Source: Jidongwangia harbinensis (GTDB taxonomy: Bacteria; Actinomycetota; Actinomycetes; Mycobacteriales; Micromonosporaceae). Taken from it: a stretch of DNA of 64,000 bases. The notes below the pieces were generated by a model. The model did not search any database. It worked only from the letters and a program-made list of their open reading frames with translations, and was not told the origin of the DNA. Of the stretch, positions 1 through 8,301 are shown one piece after another. Both the position numbers and the translations under genes were made by a program. The stretch lies in assembly GCF_020216025.1 (NCBI RefSeq), contig NZ_JAIWNC010000018.1, forward strand, positions 62,001 through 126,000, in the 5' to 3' direction. Numbering within the stretch: the stretch's first letter is position 1; each line of letters begins with the position of its first letter.

Positions 1-613
1 TGCCGATCCGGGCCAGGTTCCGGATCGCGTGCACGGCGACCTGCGGGTCGTTGGCGCACGCCTGCACGCACAGGTCGCCGCCGGAGATGGCCGGGTCGAG
101 CGCGTCGCCGGGGAACCGGGGCAGGTCGGCGAGCGCGGCCGGCCGCAGCGCCGCGAGCCCGAACCGGTCGGAGCCGGCCGCGTCCCGGAACAGCGTCGGC
201 CCGAAGCCCACCGTGACGGTCAGCCCGGACGGCGGCAGCCCGATCGCCTCGCCGGTGTCGTCCGGCGGAGCCTCGGGTACGCCGCCCACCGCGCCGATCT
301 CACCGGCGTCCCGCCCGGCCGTCATCCGCGCGGCCGCGGCCGCCCAGTCCCGCAGCATCCCGGTGAGCCGGTCCCGGTCCTTGGTGATCACGTCGAACGC
401 GACGAAGTGCACCCGGTCCTGCGCCGGCGTGACGATCCCGGCCTGGTGCTCGCCGGTGAACGGCACCGCGCCCGCGGCCAGGTCGCCCTGCAGATCGTCC
501 TTACCGGCGCCGCGGACCACGGCACCGCCCACGGCCGCCGCACCGGCGATCCCGGTCACGCCGATGCCGGCGAGCGCGATGGCCCGCCGGCGGGACAGAG
601 AGGTCTCGGACAT
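1..613 (-). CDS. efeB: EfeB, Dyp-type peroxidase/deferrochelatase (3' end outside window)
   Basis: Haem-dependent Dyp peroxidase of the EfeUOB ferrous-iron uptake system, acting outside the membrane after Tat export. About 204 residues are visible. The start is ATG at 613 and the N-terminus reads SLSRRRAIALAG, a twin-arginine signal with a short hydrophobic core. The visible part has the Dyp N-terminal features: a segment with HFVAFDV, a FGPTLF stretch and GGDLCVQACAND near the cut, where the family carries a conserved GGDL/C-Q-A block. The gene starts 5 bp after the efeO stop and is the third gene of efeU-efeO-efeB. The usual length is near 400 aa, so roughly half, including the proximal haem histidine, lies outside. 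Identity rests on motif and context and is firm. Confidence 0.9.
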   Translation of the reverse strand, partial: MSETSLSRRRAIALAGIGVTGIAGAAAVGGAVVRGAGKDDLQGDLAAGAVPFTGEHQAGIVTPAQDRVHFVAFDVITKDRDRLTGMLRDWAAAAARMTAGRDAGEIGAVGGVPEAPPDDTGEAIGLPPSGLTVTVGFGPTLFRDAAGSDRFGLAALRPAALADLPRFPGDALDPAISGGDLCVQACANDPQVAVHAIRNLARIG

Positions 614-618
614 GGCTC

Positions 619-1752
619 CTACTTCTTGGACACCACGGCGGCGACCCGGCTGATCGGCTCGGCGAGCGCGTTGATCGCGTCGGAGAGCGCCTTCAGGTCG
701 GCCTGGGTCAGCTCGGTGTGCAACTTCCAGCCGTCACCCTTGCGGTGCTTGGCCAGCGCCGCGTCGACGTTGGCGAACTCCGTGTCGAGCGTCTTGACCA
801 GCGCCGGGTCCCGCTCCTCCAGGACCGGGCGCAGCGACGCGACGGCCGCCTTGGAGCCCTCCACGTTGGCGTTGAAGTCCCACAGGTCGGTGTGCGAGTA
901 GCGGTCCTCCTCGCCGGTGATCTTGCCGGTGGCGACCTCGTCCAGCAGGGCCTTCGCGCCGTTGGCGAGCTGCAGCGGGGAGAGCTTCTCGGCGTTCGCC
1001 TTGGCCACGATCTCCTTGACGTCGGCGAGCAGCTGGTCGGCGATCGGGCCGTCCTTGCTGACGTCGCCGCTGCCCCACAGGTCCTTCTCGATGCGGTGGA
1101 AGCCGGTGAACGGCATGCCCTCCTCGACGACCTCCTCGCGGCCGTCGATCTTCGGGTCCAGGTCGCCGAAGATCTCCGCGACCGGCTCGATCCGCTCCCA
1201 GTAGGTGCGGCTGATCGGGAACAGCTCCTTGGCCTTGGCGACCTCGTTGGCCTTGACCGCGGCCACGAACTCCTCGGTCTTGGTGAGCAGCGCGCCGGTC
1301 TGGCTCTTCACGTACCGCTGGTAGCTCGCCGTGGCGTCGGCCAGCTTGGCGTCGTCGGTGAGCGGCGCGGACGAGCCGGACACGGTGAACGCGCTGCGGA
1401 TGCCCTTGCCGATCATGCCGGGCTTGCAGGCCGTCTCGTAGGTGCCGGCGGGCAGTTCCACGTGCATCTCCCGGGACAGCCCGGGCGCGATGTTCTCCAC
1501 CTCGGCCATCACCCGGTCGCCCGGCGCGTACACGTAGAACTCGGTGACCTTGCTGCCGGAGTTGGTGATCGCGAAGACGTTCGTGCCGGCGTCCGCGGAG
1601 TTGCGGGCGACCGCACAGCTGGTGTCGGACGCCTGGACCGCGATCGGGCCGTCCGTGCCGGCGCCGGCGCCGGTGTCGTCGCCACCGCAGGCGGCGAGGC
1701 CGGCGGAGAGGACGCTCACCGCGGTGAGCGCGAGGATTCGAGGGGTACGCAT
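619..1752 (-). CDS. efeO: EfeO, periplasmic-type iron-binding lipoprotein (cupredoxin + M75 imelysin)
   Basis: Extracellular iron-binding component that passes iron to EfeU. It is 377 aa with a signal peptide ending in the lipobox SAGLAAC, so it is a lipoprotein anchored to the outer face of the membrane. Residues of about 35-125 resemble the EfeO cupredoxin domain and about 135-377 the M75 imelysin-like domain. The M75 HxxE metal motif is visible as HRIE in GFHRIEKDLWG near residue 218. Length and two-domain layout match full-size EfeO. It lies 14 bp after efeU and 5 bp before efeB, so one transcript is likely. Regulation is probably through the two iron boxes upstream of efeU. Confidence 0.93.
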   Translation of the reverse strand: MRTPRILALTAVSVLSAGLAACGGDDTGAGAGTDGPIAVQASDTSCAVARNSADAGTNVFAITNSGSKVTEFYVYAPGDRVMAEVENIAPGLSREMHVELPAGTYETACKPGMIGKGIRSAFTVSGSSAPLTDDAKLADATASYQRYVKSQTGALLTKTEEFVAAVKANEVAKAKELFPISRTYWERIEPVAEIFGDLDPKIDGREEVVEEGMPFTGFHRIEKDLWGSGDVSKDGPIADQLLADVKEIVAKANAEKLSPLQLANGAKALLDEVATGKITGEEDRYSHTDLWDFNANVEGSKAAVASLRPVLEERDPALVKTLDTEFANVDAALAKHRKGDGWKLHTELTQADLKALSDAINALAEPISRVAAVVSKK

Positions 1753-1766
1753 GCGGTTCGGTGCTC

Positions 1767-2642
1767 CTATGGCTGCGGCGCGGGCGCCGGGGTGGACTCG
1801 GTGGCCGGCTCCGGTGCCGGCGCCGTCGCCGGTCGGACCTTGCGCGTCGGGCGCAGGAAGATCGCCAGGACCGGGATGCCGTACGCGGCCCAGGCGACGA
1901 CCTCGAGCACGCTCGCGGTCGGAGTGATGTTGAACATTCCGGTGAGCAGGGCGGTGTACCAGGCGTTCGGGTCCAGCACGCCGCTGATGTCGTACGCCAG
2001 CGTGTTGAGGCCCGGCAGCACGCCCGCCTCCTGCAGGTCGTGCACGCCGTACTTGAGGATGCCGGCGGCGACCAGGATGAGCAGCGACCCGGTCCAGGCG
2101 AAGAAGACCGAGAGGTTGATCCGGACCGCGGTGGCGTACATCAGGTAGCCGATCGCCACGGCGGTGGCGATGCCCCCGATCAGCGCGTACAGCGGGCCGC
2201 CGTTGACCGACGCGCCCTGCACCGCGGAGTAGAAGATCAGCGACGTCTCCAGACCCTCGCGGACCACCGCGAGGAACGCCATGCCGGCCACCGCGACCGA
2301 GCCCACCGCGAGCGCGTCCTGCAGCTTGCCGCGCAGCTCACCGGCGATGGACCGGGCGGCCTTACGCATCCAGAAGATCATCCAGGTGACGAAGACGACC
2401 GCGGCGATCGAGGCGACCGCCTCGAACAACTCCCGGTGCTGGTACTTCTGCAGCAGGGTGGTCGAGGTGTAGCTGAGCAGCCAGCCGAAGAAGACGGACA
2501 GCGCCACGGCCAGCCCGACGCCGGCCCAGACCTGCACCAGCCGGTCGGTACGCCGGGACTTCACGAGGAAGGCGACCAGGATGCTCACCACGAGCGTGGC
2601 CTCCAACCCCTCGCGCAGGCCGATGAGGTAGGTGGCGAGCAT
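1767..2642 (-). CDS. efeU: EfeU, FTR1-family high-affinity iron permease
   Basis: Integral membrane permease that moves iron across the cytoplasmic membrane in the EfeUOB system. It is 291 aa with about seven hydrophobic segments. Two REGLE motifs, REGLEA near residue 10 and REGLET near residue 127, are the paired iron-ligand signature of the FTR1/OFeT family. The C-terminal 30 residues are Pro/Ala/Thr-rich. The start is ATG at 2642, first gene of the operon, directly behind two iron-box-like palindromes at 2652-2690. The intact motifs support a functional transporter. Confidence 0.94.
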   Translation of the reverse strand: MLATYLIGLREGLEATLVVSILVAFLVKSRRTDRLVQVWAGVGLAVALSVFFGWLLSYTSTTLLQKYQHRELFEAVASIAAVVFVTWMIFWMRKAARSIAGELRGKLQDALAVGSVAVAGMAFLAVVREGLETSLIFYSAVQGASVNGGPLYALIGGIATAVAIGYLMYATAVRINLSVFFAWTGSLLILVAAGILKYGVHDLQEAGVLPGLNTLAYDISGVLDPNAWYTALLTGMFNITPTASVLEVVAWAAYGIPVLAIFLRPTRKVRPATAPAPEPATESTPAPAPQP

Positions 2643-2651
2643 GGCACTCCA

Positions 2652-2670
2652 TTAGCTAAGGCATTCCTAA
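2652..2670 (-). promoter_or_regulatory. IdeR/DtxR-like iron box 1 upstream of efeU
   Basis: The 19-mer TTAGCTAAGGCATTCCTAA matches the IdeR/DtxR consensus (TTAGGTTAGGCTAACCTAA) at 14 of 19 positions, counted by eye. It lies 10 bp upstream of the efeU ATG, where a bound repressor would block transcription. A second box follows after one base. The match is imperfect, but two adjacent copies in front of an iron operon strengthen the call. Confidence 0.72.
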
Positions 2671-2671
2671 G

Positions 2672-2690
2672 TAAGGCTCGGCATACCTTA
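2672..2690 (-). promoter_or_regulatory. IdeR/DtxR-like iron box 2 upstream of efeU
   Basis: TAAGGCTCGGCATACCTTA is a dyad with TAAGG/CCTTA arms and matches the IdeR/DtxR consensus at 13 of 19 positions. It is phased directly after box 1 (19-bp boxes, 1-bp gap), which would allow adjacent binding of two repressor dimer pairs. Assignment is by consensus and context. Confidence 0.68.
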
Positions 2691-2750
2691 GACGCGGGGT
2701 TGCGCGGCCAGTCAAGTCGACGCCGTACTTCTGGCGTCACACATGCGAAA

Positions 2751-2775
2751 GGGCGGCCCCACCTGGGGGCCGCCC
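2751..2775 (-). terminator. Hairpin terminator of the DUF397/XRE unit
   Basis: A perfect 10-bp stem (GGGCGGCCCC with its complement, 5-nt loop) lies 15 bp beyond the DUF397 stop codon. Read on the minus strand the stem is followed by CCCTTTCGC, a short T run. Strong GC stem and position suit an intrinsic terminator separating this unit from the efe promoter. Confidence 0.7.
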
Positions 2776-2790
2776 CGACGGACAAGCAGG

Positions 2791-2988
2791 TTAGGGGCGG
2801 TCGAACTCCCCATTTCGCACGCCCGCCACGAAGTCCGCCCAACCCGGCGCGGCGAACCGCAGCACCGGACCGGTGACGTCCTTCGAATCGCGGACCAACA
2901 CGGTCGCCGGGGTCTCCGCGACCTCCACACAGTGACCGGCGGCACCACTGCGGGTGCTCTTACGCCAGATCAGATTATTCTCGGACAA
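2791..2988 (-). CDS. DUF397 domain protein
   Basis: Small actinobacterial DUF397 protein (65 aa from TTG at 2988; 70 aa from GTG at 3003). The TTG start is preferred because a GGGAGG Shine-Dalgarno lies about 7 bp before it, and the protein then begins LSENNLIWRKSTRS, the usual DUF397 opening. Conserved features are WRKSTRS, CVEVA, VRDSKD and a C-terminal W-F block (GWADFVAGV). DUF397 genes are typically paired with an XRE/DUF5753 gene, which starts the unit 47 bp upstream. Such pairs include WhiJ/BldB-type developmental regulators in Streptomyces, and the biochemical role of DUF397 is unclear. A terminator follows. Confidence 0.88.
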   Translation of the reverse strand: MSENNLIWRKSTRSGAAGHCVEVAETPATVLVRDSKDVTGPVLRFAAPGWADFVAGVRNGEFDRP

Positions 2989-3035
2989 AGTTGTCCCTCC
3001 CACAGGTCGATACCCACCGGGTAAACGAGTGGGAC

Positions 3036-3881
3036 TTACCGGAGGGCATCACCCGTTCGGGCGATCAGCGCCCGACTGTCGTCCGGTGACAACGCGCGGC
3101 GGCGCAGGTCGTCGTACGCCTCCCGGTAGATTTGGACGTCGTCCCGCTTCAGGCGGAACTGCCCGCCGGTGAGGCTCTCGCTGTGCACCACCGGCCCCCG
3201 GCTGCCCGGCGCGAACTCCAGAATCATGAACGACTCCGGCAGCGCGGCGTGCGCGCCCACCGAGAACGGCAGCACCAGCACCTCCACCTTCGGCCGCAGA
3301 CTGGCCTCGGACAGCCGCTGCAGTTGCCGGCGCAGAACCTCGGGCCCGCCCACCTCGCGGTGCAGCACCGCCTCGTCCAGCACCACGGTCAACTCCGGCG
3401 GCGGCTCCCGGAGCAGCACCGTCTGCCGCGCCATCCGCAGCGCCAGCCGCCGCTGCACGGTCTGCGGATCGCGGACCCCCGCACCGGCCTGGATCACCGC
3501 GAGGGCGTACTCGTCGGTCTGCAGCAGGCCCGGCACGATCTGGGTCTCCCACTCACCCATCGCCTCGGCCTCGGCCTCCAGGGCCAGATACTCGTCGTAC
3601 GGGTCCGGCACCGACGACCGGTACGGCGTCCACCACACCCGGACGCGGCCCCGGCGGGCCAGGTTGCGCAGGCGGGTGCGGACCTCCGGACGAGCGGCGT
3701 ACGCCGCCAGCAGACGGTCCAGATCGGTGTCACTGATGCCGGTGCGCGCGGTCTCGATCCGGCTCAACTTGGACTCCGACCAGCCCAGCGCCCGGGCCAC
3801 CGCGGCGCCTCTGCGGTCGCCACGGAGGCGGCGGAGTTCGTCACCCAACTCCTGCCGCGCCGTCGATGTCGGCCTCGCCAC
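3036..3881 (-). CDS. XRE-family regulator with DUF5753 domain
   Basis: DNA-binding regulator of 281 aa. Residues about 5-60 form a helix-turn-helix (RQELGDELRRLR, then ARALGWSESKLSRIETAR). Residues about 95-275 are the DUF5753 domain, with VPGLLQTDEYA, a conserved RMARQ block and a C-terminal DLRRRAL segment. GTG at 3881 is chosen because it gives the standard N-terminus; upstream in-frame sequence is non-coding in character. The DUF397 gene follows after 47 bp, the usual order, so the two are probably co-expressed and may act as a regulator with a small antagonist. Targets cannot be told from the sequence. Confidence 0.88.
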   Translation of the reverse strand: MARPTSTARQELGDELRRLRGDRRGAAVARALGWSESKLSRIETARTGISDTDLDRLLAAYAARPEVRTRLRNLARRGRVRVWWTPYRSSVPDPYDEYLALEAEAEAMGEWETQIVPGLLQTDEYALAVIQAGAGVRDPQTVQRRLALRMARQTVLLREPPPELTVVLDEAVLHREVGGPEVLRRQLQRLSEASLRPKVEVLVLPFSVGAHAALPESFMILEFAPGSRGPVVHSESLTGGQFRLKRDDVQIYREAYDDLRRRALSPDDSRALIARTGDALR

Positions 3882-4029
3882 GCGAACACCGTACCGGCAC
3901 GCCGGTGACCTACTGCAACTTGCACGACACAAGATGCACTTGCCGCAGCTCAAGCGACGTGGGCTAATGGGATCGACAGTCCGATTCGCGGAGATCCGGT
4001 GGCGGCAACCGGCGGGCCTCCGCACACGC

Positions 4030-4063
4030 ATCGAGCCCCGTCCGGCGTCGGACGGGGCTCGAT
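4030..4063. terminator. Perfect 14-bp hairpin, possible terminator or attenuator
   Basis: ATCGAGCCCCGTCC is followed by a 6-nt loop (GGCGTC) and its exact complement. It sits about 150 bp upstream of the XRE gene start on the minus strand, with no T-run on either side. It could end read-through from the mannose operon or act in the leader of the XRE transcript. The stem is certain; its function is not. Confidence 0.45.
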
Positions 4064-4198
4064 CGGTCTGCCGGCCGGCCCGCGCCGAATAGCGAACGGG
4101 ACGGCAGGTCATAGACCAGCCGCCCCGTTCATCCCCCCGGTTTGGTACCGCGCGCGTCCGTGGGACCCCCCGATCACCAATGACGCTGCGTACATGTA

Positions 4199-4245
4199 GC
4201 TTCACACTCCGCACAAGCCCGTGTCAAGCAAATCCGCATATTTGC
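4199..4245 (-). promoter_or_regulatory. Candidate promoter patch upstream of the XRE gene
   Basis: This is a locally AT-rich stretch in otherwise GC-rich DNA. On the minus strand a TTGACA hexamer (4222-4227) is preceded by the dyad GCAAAT/ATTTGC (4228-4245). A -10 at about 17 bp would be TGAAGC, which is weak. It could drive the XRE/DUF397 unit with a leader of about 300 nt containing the 4030 hairpin. Low confidence. Confidence 0.25.
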
Positions 4246-4340
4246 TGTTTTGTGTTGGAAGCGGGGGTGCCGGCGGGCGGCGCGTTGCCGCTGGTGGCGG
4301 CGCCCCACACCGCCACACGGACAGGCGCACCGTGCCCGCC

Positions 4341-4726
4341 GTGTCGACCTCGGGCGCGGACCGCACCACACCCCCACACACACGCCCGAGCCACACCGCG
4401 CCTGTCGACCTCCGGCACGGACCGCACCACACCCCCACACAGACACCTGGGTCAGACCGCGCGTGTCGACCTCCGGCACGGACCGCACCACAGCCCCACA
4501 CAGACACCTGGGTCAGACCGCGCGTGTCGACCTCCGGCACGGACCGCACCACACCCCCACACAGACACCCGAGCCACACCGCCCGTGTCGACCTCCGGCA
4601 CGGACCGCACCACACCCCCACACACACGCCCAGCCACACCGCCCGTGTCGACCTCCGGCACGGACCGCACCACACCCCCACGCAGACACCTGGGTCAGAC
4701 CGCGCGTGTTGACCTCCGGCACGGAC
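4341..4726. repeat. 61-bp tandem array I (six full copies and one partial)
   Basis: Units begin at 4341, 4402, 4463, 4524, 4585, 4645 and 4706, so the period is 61 bp (one of 60). Each unit has a near-invariant core: GTGTCGACCT, then CCGGCACGGACCGCACC, then a run ending CCCCCACAC. A tail of about 20 bp follows in two recurring versions (one with CCTGGGTCAGACC, one with CGAGCCACACC). The last copy decays after 21 bp, and a degenerate partial copy precedes 4341. The period is not a multiple of three and all frames stay open, so long reading frames here are artefacts. Arrays II and III share the period and core. Confidence 0.95.
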
Positions 4727-4853
4727 GACGCCACGTCCGCGTCTGGCGTGTGGCGAAAACGGGCACCCAGCGCGCCGGAACTCCGCACGCGCACGCCACC
4801 CACATGGCACGCCGGCGAGCGGCGCCGAGTGCCCCTCCCCCGAGGGGCGCGAG

Positions 4854-4944
4854 GCGACGGGCGACGGGCCGCAGGCGACAGGCCGCAGGCGACGGGCGAC
4901 AGGCGACAGGCCGCAGGCGACGGGCGACAGGCGACGGGCCGCGG
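4854..4944. repeat. Heptamer satellite, 13 units of 7 bp
   Basis: Thirteen consecutive 7-mers in perfect register alternate GCGACGG, GCGACAG and GCCGCAG. The array ends 9 bp from the manA stop codon, that is directly at the 3' end of the mannose operon. A related satellite on the opposite strand lies at 22310-22442. Confidence 0.93.
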
Positions 4945-4953
4945 CGCGGACGT

Positions 4954-6150
4954 CTACGGGCGGGGTGGGGTGTTCTCGATCGGGACGGCCGCGACGAAGA
5001 CCTCGCCGACGCCGGCCACCGTGACCGGTCCCGCGTCGGCCGGTGCGAACGCCGCCGTGCCCGCCGTGACGCCGGCCGGAATGCCGTGCGCCTCGCCCAC
5101 GAAGACCTCGCCCTCGACGCCCAGCACGATGCGCGGGCCGGCGGCCGGCACCACGACCGGCGGGCGGGTGCCGTCCAGGCGGATGCGGTACAGGACGAAC
5201 TCGCGTGCCGGCACCTGCCAGGTCACGACGCCGGGGGCCAGGTCCGTCGCCGGCAGTACCGGGTCGTGCAGGACCTCGAAGCGCAGCACCCGGAGCAACT
5301 CGCCGACGTCGACGCGCTTGGGGGTGAGGCCGCCGCGCAGCACGTTGTCGCTGGCCGCCATGATCTCCACGCCGGTGCCCTGCAGGTAGGCGTGCAGGTT
5401 GCCGGCCGGCATCCAGATCGCCTCGCCGGGCTGCAGCTGGACGTGGTTCAGCAGCAGCGCGACCAGGACGCCCGGGTCGGTGGGGTACCGCGTGCCCAGG
5501 TCGGCGGCCAGGGCCAGATCCGGGGCGGGGGTCCGGCGGGCGGACCGGACCACCTCGTCGAGCAGCGCCGGGCGGTCGTCCTCCGGCCAGGTCAGCAGCT
5601 GCTCGACGGCGTCGCGCAGGCCGGTCGTACCGGCCCGGAGGGCCGCGACCACCGGGGCCAGCCGGGGCACGTCCAGGGCGTCCAGGGCCGCGGCCGAGAC
5701 CTCCGGCGCCCGGAACCCGCAGAGTGCCGCGAACGGTGTGAGCGCGACCAGCATCTCCGGCTTGTGGTAGGCGTCGGTGTAGTTGCGCGGCGCGTCCGGG
5801 TCGGCCTGCTGGGCGGCGTAGGCGGTGCGGGCGTACTCGGCGTCCGGGTGAGCCTGCAACGACAGCGGGGCGTCGGCGGCCAGCACCTTCATCAGGTACG
5901 GCAGGCGGGTGCCGTACTCCGCTGCCAGGTCCGGGCCGAGCTGGCCCTTCGGGTCGTCCGCGATGAGCGTGTCCAGGGCGACCGGGCCGGCCGGGCCGGG
6001 CACCGTGGACGGGTCGCCGGGGTGGGCGCCCAGCCACAGTTCCGCCTCGGGTTCCGCGGTGGGCGCCGGACGCCCCTGCAGCCGGGCCAGCGACGTCCGG
6101 GATCCCCAGGCGTACGGCCGGATCACTCCGGTGAGCGGATAGACACTCAC
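4954..6150 (-). CDS. manA: Mannose-6-phosphate isomerase, class I (ManA)
   Basis: Zn-dependent isomerase interconverting fructose-6-P and mannose-6-P, the entry to GDP-mannose. It is 398 aa. The type I signature is clear: YAWGS near the N-terminus, LPYLMKVLAADAPLSLQAHP with the QxH zinc ligands, DAYHKPEM carrying further active-site residues, and the cupin block NHVQLQPGEAIWMPAGNLHAYLQG. GTG at 6150 is chosen since it overlaps the CDF gene stop by 4 bp (GTGA), implying translational coupling. It is the last gene of the mannose operon. A heptamer satellite and the 61-bp array follow its stop. Confidence 0.95.
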   Translation of the reverse strand: MSVYPLTGVIRPYAWGSRTSLARLQGRPAPTAEPEAELWLGAHPGDPSTVPGPAGPVALDTLIADDPKGQLGPDLAAEYGTRLPYLMKVLAADAPLSLQAHPDAEYARTAYAAQQADPDAPRNYTDAYHKPEMLVALTPFAALCGFRAPEVSAAALDALDVPRLAPVVAALRAGTTGLRDAVEQLLTWPEDDRPALLDEVVRSARRTPAPDLALAADLGTRYPTDPGVLVALLLNHVQLQPGEAIWMPAGNLHAYLQGTGVEIMAASDNVLRGGLTPKRVDVGELLRVLRFEVLHDPVLPATDLAPGVVTWQVPAREFVLYRIRLDGTRPPVVVPAAGPRIVLGVEGEVFVGEAHGIPAGVTAGTAAFAPADAGPVTVAGVGEVFVAAVPIENTPPRP

Positions 6151-7076
6151 GGGGCCGCCTCGGCGGGCTGGTAGATGTCCGGCTCGATGTAGATCACCCG
6201 GGCCACCGGCACCGCGGCGCGGATCCGGGCCTCGGCCTCGTTGATGTGGGTGGCGAGCTGTTCGGCGGTCTCCGAGCGCGGCACCCCGACCTTCGCCGCC
6301 ACCAGCAGCTCGTCCGGGCCCAGGTACAGCGTTTTCATGTGGATGATCCGCTCGACGCCGTCGCCGGCCACGATGGCCTGTTCGATCTTCGCCACGTCCT
6401 CGGGGTTGGCGCCCTCGCCGAGCAGCAGGCTCTTCGTCTCGATGGCCAGGATGATCGCGATGCTCACCAGCAGCACACCGATGGCCGCGGTGCCGATGCC
6501 GTCCCAGATGCCGTCGCCGGTGACCAGGGTCAGCGACACGCCGATCAGCGCGAAGATCAGGCCGAGCAGCGCGCCGGCGTCCTCGAGCAGTACGACGGGC
6601 AGTTCGGGGGCCTTGGCGCGGCGGACGAAGGTGACCCAGGAGACGGTGCCGCGGACGTGGTTGGACTCGACGATCGCGGTACGGAAGGAGAACGTCTCCA
6701 GGCCGATCGCGACCACCAGCACCACGATCGGCACCCACTGCCACTCGTCGATCGGCTCCGGGTGCGAGATCTTGTGGTACGCCTCGTACAGCGCGAACAG
6801 GCCGCCGACGCTGAACAGCACGATCGCCACGATGAACGCGTAGATGTAGCGGTCCCGGCCGTACCCGAAGGGGTGTTCCGGGGTGGCCTTGCGTTGTGCC
6901 CGCTTGCCACCGAGCAGCAGCAGCGCCTGGTTGCCGGAGTCCGCCACCGAGTGGATGGACTCGGCCAGCATCGACGACGACCCGGTCAGCAGCCACGCCA
7001 CGAACTTGGTGACCGCGATGCCCAGGTTGGCACCGAGGGCCGCCACGATCGCCCGGGTGCCGCCGCTGGCACTCAC
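6147..7076 (-). CDS. Cation diffusion facilitator family transporter
   Basis: Membrane antiporter of the CDF family, which usually exports Zn2+, Co2+, Fe2+ or Mn2+. It is 309 aa with about six hydrophobic segments. Segment 2 carries SMLAESIHSVADSGNQ, and segment 5 LLEDAGALLGL, supplying acidic or His residues at the CDF metal site. A cytoplasmic domain of about 95 residues follows. The family member resembles the clade with an extended TM3-TM4 loop. It overlaps its neighbours by 4 bp on both sides (SIS gene and manA), so it is translated with the mannose operon, an unexpected partner. Substrate cannot be assigned; Mn or Zn supply to phosphosugar enzymes is speculative. Confidence 0.9.
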   Translation of the reverse strand: MSASGGTRAIVAALGANLGIAVTKFVAWLLTGSSSMLAESIHSVADSGNQALLLLGGKRAQRKATPEHPFGYGRDRYIYAFIVAIVLFSVGGLFALYEAYHKISHPEPIDEWQWVPIVVLVVAIGLETFSFRTAIVESNHVRGTVSWVTFVRRAKAPELPVVLLEDAGALLGLIFALIGVSLTLVTGDGIWDGIGTAAIGVLLVSIAIILAIETKSLLLGEGANPEDVAKIEQAIVAGDGVERIIHMKTLYLGPDELLVAAKVGVPRSETAEQLATHINEAEARIRAAVPVARVIYIEPDIYQPAEAAP

Positions 7077-8299
7077 TGAAGCCCCTCGGGCAGCAGGTTG
7101 CTCAGCTCCTTCATCTCGCTGATCGCCGGCACGGCCATCGGGTCGAGTCCGTGCGCGAGCGCGAGATAGAGCGACGCGAAGTCGGGCACCGCGGTGAGGG
7201 ACGCCAGGCGCTCCAGCGCGGAGCCGCCCTCGGCCACCAGAACGTCGCAGCGCACGCCGCGCCGCTCGGCGATGGCCTGGACCGCGTCCGCGCGGCGTTC
7301 CTCCACGGCCACCGGCTCGTCGGCGTCGTCCTCGGGGTTGAGGCCGCCGTCGCGCAGCACGACCAGCCGCAGCCGGGTGGAGTCGCCGGCCTCCTCGGTG
7401 TCCGGGTCGGCGAAGATGTCGCGGGACGACTCGGCCAGGCCGCCGAAGACGCCGTCCAGCAGGCCGACCCGGCCGCGGCTGGCTTCACCCAGCGCACCGG
7501 CCATGGCCGGGTAACGCGCGTTGGCGGCGAGCGTGTCGGCGAACCGGCGGGCGGCGACGGTGGCCAGCGGCGACGAACCCCAGACGATCGGCACCGAGCC
7601 GGCCAGCCCGAGGGCCAGCGACTTCGCCGGGTTGACGAACGAGTCGGCGGCCGGCCGGCACCGCTCGGCGTCGGCGTCGAGCCGGCTGGCGGTCTCCGCC
7701 AGGTCCGCCTCGTTGACCTTGACCAGGCCCAGTGCACGCGCGGCGAGCAGCACCGGGATGGTGAGACCCCACATGCTGGCCCGGGCCGGGGCGCGCCGCG
7801 GCACACCGATGAACGGCGCCCGCGCCCGCTCCGCGACCGCCTGCAGTTCGGAATCGGGGTTGCCGATCGCGACCAGCCGCGCGCCACGCCGGGCGGCGGC
7901 GTCCGCGGCGGCCAGGGCCTCCGGGCTGCGACCGCTGGCCGACACCGCGATCACCACGTCGGCGGCACCCACCCAGCCGGGCACGCCGGCGCTGCGGTGC
8001 CCGATGATCGGCACCGGGCAGCGGGGGCCGGCCACGGTGGAGAGGATGCTGCCGGTCAGGCCGGCCGTGCCGATGCCGGCGACCACCACCGCCCGGGGGC
8101 GGCCGTCGTCCTCGAGCAGGCTCAGATCGGTCTCGACGGCCAGCGCCGCCGACTCGCGGACCTGGGCGCCGGCCGAGGCGGTGGCCCGCAGCATGCCGCC
8201 CGGGTCGTTGCCGAGCATCGCCTTCTCGTCGTCGAGCAGAGCCTCGTCGGCGGCGCGATGGCCGTTCACCCCGGCCGTACCGTCCATCGGGGTCACCAT
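7073..8299 (-). CDS. SIS-domain phosphoglucose/phosphomannose isomerase-like protein
   Basis: Likely bifunctional phosphoglucose/phosphomannose isomerase-type enzyme. It is 408 aa with two sugar isomerase (SIS) halves. The first has VVVAGIGTAGLTGS and VIAVSASGRSPEAL, the usual phosphate-binding serines. The C-terminal half has the conserved ending block with LYLALAHGLDP and a final ISEMK(E)L. ATG at 8299 follows the Trm112-like gene stop by 2 bp. Its 3' end overlaps the CDF gene by 4 bp. In actinobacteria this gene commonly sits between manB/Trm112 and manA, as here apart from the inserted CDF gene. Activity on glucose-6-P or mannose-6-P is inferred from the family. Confidence 0.88.
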   Translation of the reverse strand: MVTPMDGTAGVNGHRAADEALLDDEKAMLGNDPGGMLRATASAGAQVRESAALAVETDLSLLEDDGRPRAVVVAGIGTAGLTGSILSTVAGPRCPVPIIGHRSAGVPGWVGAADVVIAVSASGRSPEALAAADAAARRGARLVAIGNPDSELQAVAERARAPFIGVPRRAPARASMWGLTIPVLLAARALGLVKVNEADLAETASRLDADAERCRPAADSFVNPAKSLALGLAGSVPIVWGSSPLATVAARRFADTLAANARYPAMAGALGEASRGRVGLLDGVFGGLAESSRDIFADPDTEEAGDSTRLRLVVLRDGGLNPEDDADEPVAVEERRADAVQAIAERRGVRCDVLVAEGGSALERLASLTAVPDFASLYLALAHGLDPMAVPAISEMKELSNLLPEGLQ

Positions 8300-8301
8300 C
8301 G

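Noticed and set aside
4341..4726. Possible CRISPR array
   Set aside because: Core plus tail resembles repeat plus spacer, but tails are near-identical in sets of copies, the core is about 40 bp, and no cas gene is in the window.
4180..6174. Long reading frames running through the 4.3-kb repeats on both strands
   Set aside because: The 61-bp period is not a multiple of three, so every frame repeats the same sequence without stops. No start signal or plausible fold is seen, and the frames run into the antisense of manA.
6246..7079. 277-codon plus-strand frame opposite the CDF gene
   Set aside because: Antisense shadow of a well-supported gene, rich in Gln, His and Asp, with no start signal.
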